64,000 bases of DNA from Mycoplasma bradburyae. GTDB lineage: Bacteria > Bacillota_I > Bacilli_A > Mycoplasmatales > Mycoplasmoidaceae. The notes under the pieces were generated by a model. The model was not told the DNA's origin, ran no database searches, and saw only the letters and a program-made list of their open reading frames with translations. Location: assembly GCF_024338845.1 (NCBI RefSeq), contig NZ_CP101414.1, forward strand, positions 1 through 64,000. Reading direction: 5' to 3'. The first letter of the stretch is position 1; the number at the start of each line of letters is the position of its first letter. Positions 54,576 through 64,000 of the stretch are shown here, one piece after another. The position numbers were made by a program, and so were the translations under genes.

Positions 54576-55527
54576 AAACTGGATTTCTAAAATTAAGATT
54601 AATAAAAACTATGAAAGAGTTAGTTTAGAAATTAAAGATACTAGTTGGAAAACAATTATCTTAGGTTTTTTATTCAAATCGTTAATTTTGTTATTCTTTG
54701 GTTTAATTATTATTTTTCCGTTTTATTTCATGCTAGTAGTAGCGCTAGCTCCGGATAAACAAGTATTAGATCAACGAAAACCGATTTTATGACCTGATTC
54801 TTTTAATTTTAATAATTTTGCTAGAGTATTGAATGAAGGTGGTTATTGATCAGCATTGTTTGTAACAGCTTTTATTACAGCGTTATCAGTAATCCTTAGA
54901 TTATTCTTTACAATGACTTTTGGATATGCTTTTTCTTTAAGAAATTGAAAATTCAAAAAAGTAGTTTGATTATTTTATTTATCAATCTTGATTCTTCCAG
55001 AATCAGCTCTACTAATTGGTCAATTCAGAACAATTACATTACTAGAATGAAATGATCGTGCTGATCCTAAGATTTTAATATCATTAGTAACACCTTATGT
55101 TGCTTCAATTTTTTCGGGATATATGTTTAAAAATGCTTTTGAAGCAATTCCTGGAAGAATAAAAGAATCAGCACTAATTGATGGTTGTGGTGGTGCAAAA
55201 TTCTTTTTCAAAGTAGCAATCCCTTTAGTAAAACCGACAATATGAACTGTAACGATTTTAACATCGTTTGCGGCGTGAAATTCTTATCTATGACCATTGT
55301 TATTACTAGATAGTCAATCGAAATTTTTTAATGTGATTAACTTATGAGTAATTCGTCAAGGAATTGATCCTAATAGCGATCCTGATGGTCAGATTATCAT
55401 CTTATCCAATTTAAGAATGGCAGCTACAATTTTAGCTATTGTTCCAATGTTCATTGTTTATTTCATTTTTAGAAAACAAATTATTAACGCTGTAGGTAAG
55501 CGTGGTAATAGTACTATTAAAGGGTAA
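54550..55527 (+). CDS. ugpE: ABC importer permease 2 (MG189-type)
   Basis: 325-residue MalG/UgpE-type membrane subunit with six predicted helices and an EAA loop ESALIDGCGGAKFFFKVAIPL. Many TGA Trp codons, so only the first 80 residues are open in the standard code. It completes the importer formed with the preceding genes. Confidence 0.88.
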
Positions 55528-55533
55528 TTTTAT

Positions 55534-55695
55534 ATGAAGAAAAAAATCTTAAATTTTTGAAAACAAGGCACATCCAAGATTAAGCTTTTGTTATTAATAA
55601 TTACTTTTTTAGTAGGTATTCTATTTGTTGGATTATGTGTTTATGGTGCTGTGTATATAATAATTTCAGCGCTCCAAAATGGAACTTTTTGATAA
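55534..55695 (+). CDS. Small single-span membrane protein (53 residues)
   Basis: ATG 55534, six bases after the permease stop. A basic N-terminus (MKKKILNFWKQGTSKIK) is followed by one long hydrophobic helix (about 17-46) and a short end, ALQNGTFW. TGA is read as Trp twice, the second just before the TAA. No family recognised. Its tight position between the permease and the DHH gene suggests it is translated with the transporter and may be an accessory subunit. Confidence 0.6.
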
Positions 55696-55715
55696 TAAAT
55701 TTATAGGTAAAAAAT

Positions 55716-56684
55716 ATGATTAAAGGTAATATAGAACAAGCAGTAAAAATTATTGAAAAATACGAACATATTGTTATTTTTCACCATATTAGACCAGATG
55801 GAGATTGTTTAGGATCTCAATTTGGTTTAAAAGAATTAATTCAAACAAATTATCCTGATAAAACTGTAAAAGCAGTTGGTGATAAAAAAGATAGTTTTCC
55901 TTTTTTAGAAATGAATCACGATAATATTAATGCAGAATGATTTAATGATAAAAAAGTTTTAGGAATTGTTGTTGATGCTAACTTCAAAGATCGTATCGAA
56001 TCAAGACAATTATTAGATGACAATCTTTTTGATGCTGTATTAAGAATTGACCACCATCCAAATGAAGATGATTTAGATGCTAAAGCATTCTTTGTTGATT
56101 CTAGTTATATTGCTGCAGCTGAACAGGTAGCTGATATAGCATACACCGCTAAATGAAAAGTAACGCCTAAAGCAGCAGGATATTTATATTTAGGGATTTA
56201 TACTGACTCTGGTAGATTTTTATTCAAGAACACTTCTGCTAGAACATATCGTTTAGCTGGTTTTCTAGCAGACGCTCAAGCCGATATCTTTTATATCAAT
56301 CAAAATCTGACAAAAGTTACGCTTAAAGATATGAAATTTCAACAATATGTTTATGCTAACTATCAAACAAAAGATGATGTAATTTATTTTGTATGTTCTA
56401 AAGAAATTCAAAAAGAACTTAATAGAACATCGCAAGAATGTGCTAGAGTGAATATGTTAGCTAACATTGAAAACTTTAGAGTTTGATTATTCTTTATTGA
56501 AGAAGATGATCAAAAATGAAGAATAGAATTTAGATCTAATGGACCTTCAGTGAGAACAGTAGCTGTTAAATGAGGTGGAGGAGGTCACGAAATGGCTTCT
56601 GGAGCTATCATTGAAGGTAAAGAAAATATCGAAAAAGTTGTTAATGATTGTTCGGATCAAATAAAAGAATTTTTAGTTAAATAA
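55716..56684 (+). CDS. nrnA: DHH/DHHA1 phosphoesterase, NrnA/MgpA-like (MG190-type)
   Basis: 322 residues. DHH-family motifs: HHIRPDGDCLGSQ (metal site), VVDANF, the DHH box RIDHHPNED, and the DHHA1 end KWGGGGHEMASGA. Homologues degrade short oligoribonucleotides (nanoRNA) and dephosphorylate pAp. In M. genitalium the gene (MG190, mgpA) also follows the MG187-189 transporter, but there it precedes adhesin genes; here a terminator and uvrB follow. TGA Trp codons at several points. Confidence 0.92.
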
Positions 56685-56687
56685 AAC

Positions 56688-56720
56688 AAATGATAAGCGT
56701 TTTGCTTATCATTTTTATTT
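56688..56720 (+). terminator. Terminator of the importer/nrnA operon
   Basis: AAATGATAAGC / GCTTATCATTT with a short T-rich loop and a T-run. Confidence 0.85.
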
Positions 56721-56749
56721 ACTTAATTTACGTAAAAATAACGGTAATT

Positions 56750-56755
56750 TATAAT
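56750..56755 (+). promoter_or_regulatory. -10 element of uvrB
   Basis: TATAAT 40 bases before the GTG start, after the preceding terminator. Confidence 0.6.
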
Positions 56756-56794
56756 ATTTTTAGTTATTAATAAAGAAAATTAAAATATCGAAAC

Positions 56795-58786
56795 GTGGAA
56801 AAGAAATTTAAATTAGTTTCAAAAAATAAACCTGCTGGTCATCAACCAGAAGCAATTAAAAAACTAGTTGAAGGTGTTAAAAACAAGAAAAAATATCAAA
56901 CACTATTAGGTGCGACAGGAACAGGAAAAACTTTTACAATCGCCAATGTAATTGAAAAAACACAAAAAAAGACACTAATACTAGCTCATAATAAAACTTT
57001 AGCTGCGCAATTATATTTAGAATTTAAAGAACTATTCCCTAATAATGCAGTTGAATATTTCGTTTCATACTTTGATTTTTATCAACCTGAAGCATACATT
57101 CCTAGATCAGATATGTATATTGAAAAAAGTTCAGTTACAAATGATGAAATTGAAATGTTGCGGCTCGCCTCGTTGAATTCATTGACAACCAGAAATGATG
57201 TAATTGTGGTTGCTTCGGTTGCTTGTATTTATCCTGCTGCTAACCCAGCAGATTTTGATCTTTACCGAATCATTTTAAAAGTAAATAATACGGTAAAAAT
57301 AGGTGATCTTAAAGAAAATTTAGTTCGTTTAAATTATGTATATAACCCTGATGCAAGATCACCAGGAACATTTAGAGTTAGAGGTGATGTCGTTGAGATA
57401 TTCCCTGGTTATGTAAATGATCATGTAATTAGATTAAGTTTCTTTGGTGATGAATTAGAAGAAATTGCTAAAATTCATCCTGTAGATTCAACAGTTATTG
57501 AGAAATACAATTCCTATGTTCTAGGTCCTGCTAATGAATACATTCTTAATTTTGATAGAAGAGATACTGCAATCAAAAGAATTCAAGACGAATTAATGTT
57601 TAGAATTCAAGAATTTAAGAAAGATCAAAAATTAATTGAAGCTCAAAGAATAGAACAAAGAACAGAACATGATATAGACTCAATTAAAGAATTCGGTTTT
57701 TGTAATGGAATAGAAAACTATGCATTCCATTTAGAATTAAGAGAAAAAGGTTCAACGCCTTGAACTCTATTTGATTTTTTTGGTGATGATTGATTAATGG
57801 TGATCGATGAATCCCATATTTCAGTCCCTCAAGTAAAAGGGATGTATAATACTGATAAATCTAGAAAAACAACATTAGTTGAATATGGATTTAGACTTCC
57901 TTCAGCCTTAGAAAATCGACCATTAAATTATGACGAATTTAGTTCTAAAGCTGACCAAGTAATTTTTGTTTCAGCTACACCAAATCAAGAAGAAATAGAA
58001 TTATCTGATAATGAAATTATTGAACAAATTGTTAGACCTACTGGATTATTAGATCCAACAATTGAAGTTCGTTCAAGACTTGATCAAATTACTGATTTAA
58101 TGAATGAATTAAGAAACCAAAAAAGCAAAAATGAACGAACATTTATAACTGTTACGACAATTAAGATGGCTGAAGATTTAACGGAATATTTAAAAGAACG
58201 TAATTTTAAGTGTGCTTATATTCATAACGAATTAAAAACACTAGAAAGATCATTAATTCTTAACGATCTTAGAAGAGGAAAATACGATTGTGTTATCGGG
58301 ATTAACTTGTTGCGTGAAGGATTAGATATTCCTGAAGTTTCTTTAGTTTGTATTTTTGATGCAGATAAACCTGGTTATTTTAGAAGTGATAAAGCTTTAA
58401 TTCAAACAATAGGTAGAGCAGCAAGAAATGAAAACGGTCGTGTTATTATGTATGCCGATGAAATGACTAATGCTATGAAGATAGCAATAGATGAAACTAA
58501 TAGAAGAAGAGAAATTCAAATAGAATTTAATAAAAAACATAAAATCACACCTAAAACTATTGTTAAACCTATATATGATGATTTAAAAAACAAAGCATCT
58601 CACAAACAAATTGAAGAAACAATTCGTAAAACTAAAGCTAAGGGTGATAAATTCATTAAAATGATTGATGAATTGAGAAAAGATATGCTAGAAGCTGCGA
58701 AAAATCAGAACTATGAAGAAGCAGCAAGTCTTAGAGACTTAATTATTGAATTAGAAACAAATCAATTAAATAAGAATAATAAATAA
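56795..58786 (+). CDS. uvrB: Excinuclease ABC subunit B
   Basis: 663-residue damage-verifying helicase of nucleotide excision repair. Walker [10 protein letters not shown] near residue 45. The beta-hairpin region [21 protein letters not shown] is complete. Helicase motifs include VIDESH, FVSATP and QTIGRAARN. The C-terminal UVR motif (about residues 615-650: [18 protein letters not shown]) binds UvrC. GTG start, with two TGA Trp codons at about 57761 and 57791. uvrA and uvrC are not in the window. Confidence 0.97.
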
Positions 58787-58832
58787 ATAATATTGTTTTT
58801 TGTTAAAATCCCTTATGGAATTATAACTAAAA

Positions 58833-59990
58833 ATGAAACCTCTTATTAGGAAGAAAATATCGGTATTTTTTTCAGTTGTTTCACTATCTTATTTAATGAG
58901 TTCTTGTTCATTAAATTTTGTTGTTATTAATACAAGGGGTTCATCATCGGTTCAACCTTTTATCGATGCATTATCGGCATTATATGCTAAGTATGAACCA
59001 GTTGAAATATCAGTACAAGCAGGTGGATCTACATCGGGAATAACAAGCGTTCTAGATGATACCGCAAATATAGGGAATGTTTCTAGAAGTCCTAGAGAAC
59101 AAGTTTTATCTAGTAAAAAGCTTTCTAAAGATTGAAAAGAAAAAGAAATAAAAACTGTAACACTTGCTAAAGACGCAATCGCAATAATATACAAAAAACC
59201 TGATAATTTAGATGCAAAAAACTTTTATGTAGATGCTAATAATATATCGAAAATATATGAAGCATTTGCTGGACACAATAATGTATCTTTATCAAACTTT
59301 TACTTTGGAAATAATATTAAAGAAGATTTTAACGTTATACCGTTTGCTAGATCTGGAGCAGCATCTGTTTCAGGGACTGCTGAAGCTTTTTTGCATAATT
59401 CAGGTTTGATAAAAGATAATGAACTTGATAAAACTACTTTTGAGACCTTAAAAGGGTTAATAGATTATGGGTCAAATACGATTACTACAGGTGAATCGAA
59501 TGTTGAAACCTATAATTTTTTTAAGACAAATGCTAGAAAAGTAGGTTCTATGACATATCTATCTTTAGGGTTTATTCTTAATAATATAGATGCAATTCAT
59601 AAGGATGGATTTGAAGTTCTTAACTATAAAATAAACGATAAAGTTGTTACTCCTACTATAGAATCGGTAAGAGATTCATCGTATAAATGAACTAGACCTT
59701 ATAACATTGTTTTTTCATTAAAAAATAATAATGAGGAAAAATTAAAATCAATTAAAGAATTTATCAAATTTACCGTGTTTTCTTCAAATTATTCTATAAA
59801 AGAAAAGGTAGATGAAGTATATAAAAGTCAAGGTTTAATACATCTATCTGATAATGAAATCAAACAAATGTTTTTGATTGATAAATCCCTTAAAAATAAA
59901 ACTATAAATGAATTGTTAGATGCTAATGAAGATTTATTTTGAACAAGTGATTATTCTTTTAATCCTATTAGGTTTGGGGTTGAGTTCTAA
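58833..59990 (+). CDS. pstS: Phosphate ABC transporter substrate-binding lipoprotein
   Basis: 385-residue lipoprotein with lipobox LMSSC (Cys25). The phosphate-binding motif region reads RGSSSVQPFIDAL and AGGSTSGI, followed by NIGNVSRSP, and later FARSGAASVSGTAEAF, matching PstS ligand loops. TGA Trp at 59133, 59688 and 59940. Its stop overlaps the permease start by one base. It heads the pstS-pstCA-pstB-phoU operon (MG412-MG409 order). Confidence 0.9.
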
Positions 59991-61945
59991 TGACAGATAC
60001 ATTTAAATTTAATCAATTTAAGAATATTAGAAGCAAAACATTTCAAATTATTGCGTTTACAACTGCTTGATTATTTGCTTTTATTTTTATTGGAATTTTT
60101 TCATTTATATTTTATAAATCTATCCCTGGATGACAATCATACGGATCAAGTATTTTTAAACTTGATTTTAATCTAGTTCAAGAAAAAGCCGGTGTTTGAG
60201 CTCCGCTAAGCGTTACATTATTTGTTACATTTTTATCGTTATTAATAGCTTCTCCTATCGGCATTAATACAGCCATTTTTATAAAATTTAGGCTAAAGAA
60301 AAAATTAACTAAAATATTCAGAATAATTATCAATATTCTTGCTGGTATTCCTTCAGTGGTTTTTGGTCTTTTTGCCGCAAATTCTTTAGGTTTTTTAGTT
60401 CAATTTATTTTTAAAACAAAAACATCTTGAAACCTAATAACTGCTATAATAATGCTTACATTTATGATTATTCCTACGATAGTAGCGATGAGCTATAATT
60501 CGTTGGAAAGTGTTGATATAAATTTATTATCAGCATCTATAGCATTAGGTACAACTAAAACCAAATCAATTTATAAAATTTTTAAGAAAGAAGCAAGAAA
60601 CGGTATTTATGTATCGTTGTTAACAGCTTTATCTAGAGCCATTAGTGAATCAATGGCATTAAATTTCATATTAACATCTCAAAATTACAACATAATAAGT
60701 AATTCAAATTTTAGTGAATTTATTCAATCAGGTCTTAAAACAATTGGAGCAATAATTTCATATAACTTTTTTGCTGAAAATGGTTCAGAAAATCTTAGGA
60801 GTGTTTTATATCTATTTGGTATAGTTTTATTCATTTTTACGATAATAATTAACATTTTTGTTTTATTTATTAATCGAAGTTCAACCAAAAAGAAATACCC
60901 ATGAGTCATAAAAATTGAAACCTTTTTAGCTAATGTTATTTTATTTATCCCTTATAGAATAAGTAAATCATTTATTTACTTCATAAGCCTAAACAAAAGA
61001 TGGGATAGTTTTTTTAAATTACATAAGAACAACATTAAAATAAAAATTTATGATGGATGAAAATTAGCTATAGAGTTTTTATGTATAGGTATTTGTATTA
61101 GTTTCATTGTTTGAATAATTATTTATACTTTCTATCACGGGTTTATCGCTATATTTAGTCCAGAACAAACCATAACTTCATTCGAAGCTAACTCTACAGG
61201 TAGAGCTACAATAAATACCTTAGTAATAATATTTTTTGGAATATTGATTTCATTCCCTGTATCCTTATTTGTAGCTATTTATATTAATGAATATGCAAAA
61301 AACAAAAAAGTTAAAAGAATTATTTTATTCTTCATTGATGCTTTAGGTTCCACACCATCAATATTATTTGGTATTTTTGGTTTAACCTTCTTTATTCAAA
61401 CATTAGGACTAGCAATTGGTGGTAAGAGTTCGAATTCGATTTTCGCTGGAATTCTTACAATATCTCTTGTTATAATACCTTCATTTATTAGAATGTTACA
61501 ACAAGCACTATCATCCGTTCCTAATTCGATAAGAGAAGCGTCATATGCTTTAGGCATCTCAAGATCACAAACAATATTAAAAATTATTCTTCCGCAAGTA
61601 ACAGAAGATATATTAAGCAGCATAATTCTTACTATTTCAAGAATACTAGCAGAGACCGCACCTTTATATATAACTGCAGGTTTATCATCATCTAATCACT
61701 TCAGTTTAGGTTTATGAGGGCAAACATTAACAGTAAGAATTTATAGTCAACTATTTTCAACAAAAGCTAATGCACAAAATATTATGTTTGAATCCGCCTT
61801 TATGTCAATATTGTTAATATTTATATTTATCATTATTAGCAATCTACTCATTCCTTATATCTTTAAAAATAAATATAAACTGATGATCTGAATAGACAAT
61901 TTAAAATCAAGGAAAAAGAATAAGAAAAGGTTAAATAATGCGTAA
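59990..61945 (+). CDS. Fused phosphate ABC permease PstC-PstA
   Basis: 651-residue single polypeptide with two permease domains. Domain 1 (about residues 20-300) has helices and an EAA-type loop around [20 protein letters not shown]. Domain 2 (about 400-635) has a second loop at [20 protein letters not shown]. Separate pstC and pstA genes are usual elsewhere; the fused form is known in this mycoplasma lineage (MG411). Many TGA Trp codons. It overlaps pstB by eight bases. Confidence 0.9.
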
Positions 61946-62915
61946 GAAAATAGATCCAAAAACTAAAGAATTGTACCTTCAAAAGAAAGTTCAATACAAA
62001 GAAAAAATTAAGTCTTTAATTTTAGAGAAAAAAGAAATATTAAAACTAAACGATCGTTCAAAATTAAGCGAAATTACCGCTAATATTAAAAAATATAAAA
62101 TTTTATATAAAAATAAAGATCCTAATTTAATACACTTTAAAGACGATTATAATTTTGATAATATATTTGAAGTTGATAACTATAATCTTTGATATTCAAA
62201 TGGTAGCAAACATGCATTAAAAGATATTAATTTAAATATCAAGAAAAACAAAGTGACAGCATTAATCGGACCATCTGGATGTGGTAAATCTAGTTTTATC
62301 CGTTCTTTAAATAGAATGCATGATTTAACTGACGGTGTTATCAAAACTGGTAGTATTTTTTTCTTATCTAAAAACATATATTCAAAAACATTACCAGAAT
62401 TAGAATTAAGATCTAATGTAGGAATGGTTTTTCAAAAACCAACGCCATTTTCTTTATCGATCTATGAAAATATTGCTTACGCATTAAAATCACACGGAAT
62501 AAAAAATAAAGAAGAAATCGATCAAATTGTTAAAGAATCATTAGAAGGTGCTGCTTTATGAGATGATGTTAAGGATATTTTATTTCAATCAGCACACGGC
62601 TTATCGGGCGGTCAACAGCAAAGATTATCGATTGCTAGAGCTATCGCTTTAAAACCAGAAGTTTTATTAATGGATGAACCGACATCAGCGTTAGATCCAA
62701 TAGCAACTAATAAAATTGAACAGTTGATTCATAAACTTAAAAAAAGCTATTCAATTGTTATCGTAACTCACTCAATGGCTCAAGCGCAAAGAGTTAGCGA
62801 TGAAACAATCTTTTTTTATGAGGGTAATGTTCTTGAACAAGGAACAACAAAACAAATTTTTACACAGCCTAAAAACGATAAAACAAAAGACTATATTAAT
62901 GGAAGGATTGGATAA
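61938..62915 (+). CDS. pstB: Phosphate ABC transporter ATPase
   Basis: 325 residues. An N-terminal Lys-rich extension of about 75 residues precedes the ATPase. Walker [10 protein letters not shown] at about residue 111, Q-loop [14 protein letters not shown], signature [15 protein letters not shown], Walker [12 protein letters not shown] and switch His VTHSMAQA. The KPTPF sequence after the Q is characteristic of PstB. TGA Trp at 62190 and 62559. Six bases separate it from phoU. Confidence 0.95.
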
Positions 62916-62921
62916 GATTAT

Positions 62922-63608
62922 ATGTCAAGAAATTACAAATCTTTGAAGTATTCAGAGCAAGAATTAATTAATAAGTTCTATGAATATATCGATCATGGTA
63001 TAGCTATCCACGAAAAATTATTAATAGCCTTAAATAAATATCGAAACGGTGAAGATTACAAAGAAGTTGTTAAAGAAATCTTTAAGATGGAAAAGATTTC
63101 AAATATCAAGCAAGCTGATTTATTAGATGATTCAACCTGGATTATATCTAAAGAACAACCACAAGCATCACATCTTAGATTTATTATTGCTATAATTTCA
63201 TCTTCTAACGACATTGAAAGAATATGCGATTATGCTAATAATGTCGCTAAATTCTTAAATAATAATGACAATATATCAAACAAAAAATTAGATATAGTAA
63301 TTGATTTGCAACAAGATGTAATTAAAAATTATAAAGATGTTATCGAACATTTAAAACAAAACGAGGCAGAAGATACTTATAAGTTTGCTGATATTCGTCA
63401 ACAAGAATTTGAATCTAAATATAAAAGATACTTAAGAATGTTTAAACAATATGATTTAAATTCAGATGATGAGCTACAATTAAATTTACTAATTGATATG
63501 ATTCTTATGATTAAATATATTGAAAGAATTAATGATCATTTAGTTAATATTGTTGAATACTTTGTATATATTAAAGAATCATCGTTTTTCTTCGATAAAA
63601 AGATATAA
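62922..63608 (+). CDS. phoU: Phosphate transport regulator PhoU
   Basis: 228-residue all-helical protein with two PhoU repeats, expected to sit on the Pst transporter and restrain uptake. Metal-binding repeat signatures are seen around SSNDIERICDYANN and IKYIERINDHLVNI. No phoB/phoR genes are in the window, so it probably acts directly on the transporter. The last gene of the pst operon. Confidence 0.93.
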   Translation: MSRNYKSLKYSEQELINKFYEYIDHGIAIHEKLLIALNKYRNGEDYKEVVKEIFKMEKISNIKQADLLDDSTWIISKEQPQASHLRFIIAIISSSNDIERICDYANNVAKFLNNNDNISNKKLDIVIDLQQDVIKNYKDVIEHLKQNEAEDTYKFADIRQQEFESKYKRYLRMFKQYDLNSDDELQLNLLIDMILMIKYIERINDHLVNIVEYFVYIKESSFFFDKKI

Positions 63609-63626
63609 AAAGACGATTTAAGGATA

Positions 63627-63661
63627 ATAAAAAAAGCGTTTTAAATAACGCTTTTTTTATT
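63627..63661. terminator. Bidirectional terminator of the pst operon and the convergent gene
   Basis: AAAAAAAGCGTT / AACGCTTTTTTT with a six-base loop. The stop codon of the minus-strand gene lies inside the hairpin. Confidence 0.85.
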
Positions 63662-64000
63662 ATTGTTTTTTCTTCAATTTAAATAAGAGTATTTTAAATT
63701 TTTAACTAGTAATTTGATATCTAATTTAAATTGTTTTTTATTAGCTAGTTTAGGTTGAATTATCTTTCTGTTAAGTTCCTGAATTCCGTAACGAATACCT
63801 CAGATAATGTTGATTGATACTAAAGCGATCATAACACCTACAGGGATAACTTGAGGGAAAGGAACTTTTAGTATATTGGCTACTGATTGGTATTCTCCGC
63901 CAGGATATCAATCAGTAGGAATGATACCGTTTGAGTTAGCCAACACTTTGCGATCTAATTGTGTACAAGCAATTATATAACTTACATAAATCGCCATAAA
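63641..64000 (-). CDS. Partial membrane protein (C-terminal 119 residues)
   Basis: The frame is open from the window edge to TAA at 63641, with TGA Trp codons at about 63905, 63818 and 63674. The visible part has a membrane helix, a hydrophilic stretch GGEYQSVANILKV, a second helix (PVGVMIALVSINIIWGI) and a basic Lys/Asn-rich tail (QELNRKIIQPKLANKKQ). Not recognised from this fragment. Its N-terminus lies outside the window. Confidence 0.7.

Overview
The window is mollicute DNA, very probably from the Mycoplasmoides gallisepticum group. It is AT-rich, genes are tightly packed and often overlap, and almost every long reading frame stays open only if TGA is read as Trp (genetic code 4). Gene content and order resemble the M. 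genitalium/M. pneumoniae lineage: dnaA, rpmH-rnpA-yidC-rsmA, hpt-ftsH, the MG186-MG190 block and pstS-pstCA-pstB-phoU. MEP-pathway genes (ispE, ispF) and a ferritin are additions. The strain-level identity cannot be proved from this sequence alone. No rRNA, tRNA or CRISPR array was found.

Layout. 1-11.2 kb (+): dnaA, a heterodimeric ABC exporter, rpmH-rnpA-yidC-rsmA-ispE, argS and a membrane-anchored nuclease. 11.2-15.9 kb (-): two tandem DUF31/Mip-type serine protease lipoproteins that share a nearly identical 5' third. 15.9-17.0 kb: a hairpin-rich stretch holding one 69-codon ORF and bounded by a promoter and a terminator. 17-20.1 kb: ferritin (-), a GuaA-like protein with a ruined active site (+) and RNase J (-). 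20.4-27.8 kb (+): an aquaporin-like protein, a lipoprotein with an M23 (LytM)-like zinc site, and a 1361-residue FtsX-like permease.

27.9-32.6 kb is an accessory island. It holds a truncated transposase-like gene, three tandem copies of a small membrane protein family and a secreted papain-like cysteine protease. It separates the permease (MG468-like) from its probable ATPase (MG467-like, 32.9-34.4 kb), which are neighbours in M. genitalium. 34.4-38.2 kb holds two paralogous coiled-coil lipoproteins with TA dinucleotide tracts in their leaders, and a decayed IS3-family element between them. 38.3-48.1 kb: ispF, hpt, ftsH, a DhaL-like gene with a membrane partner, ptsH, tkt, secA. 48.4-56.7 kb: a sugar/glycerophosphodiester-type ABC importer with substrate-binding lipoprotein, SNase lipoprotein, ATPase, two permeases, a 53-residue membrane peptide and a DHH phosphoesterase. 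56.8-63.6 kb: uvrB and the phosphate transport operon. A partial membrane protein on the minus strand runs off the right end.

The window therefore mixes conserved core replication, translation, secretion and transport genes with surface and host-interaction loci (proteases, nucleases, lipoproteins). The host-interaction loci carry most of the duplication, gene conversion, IS decay and repeat variation.
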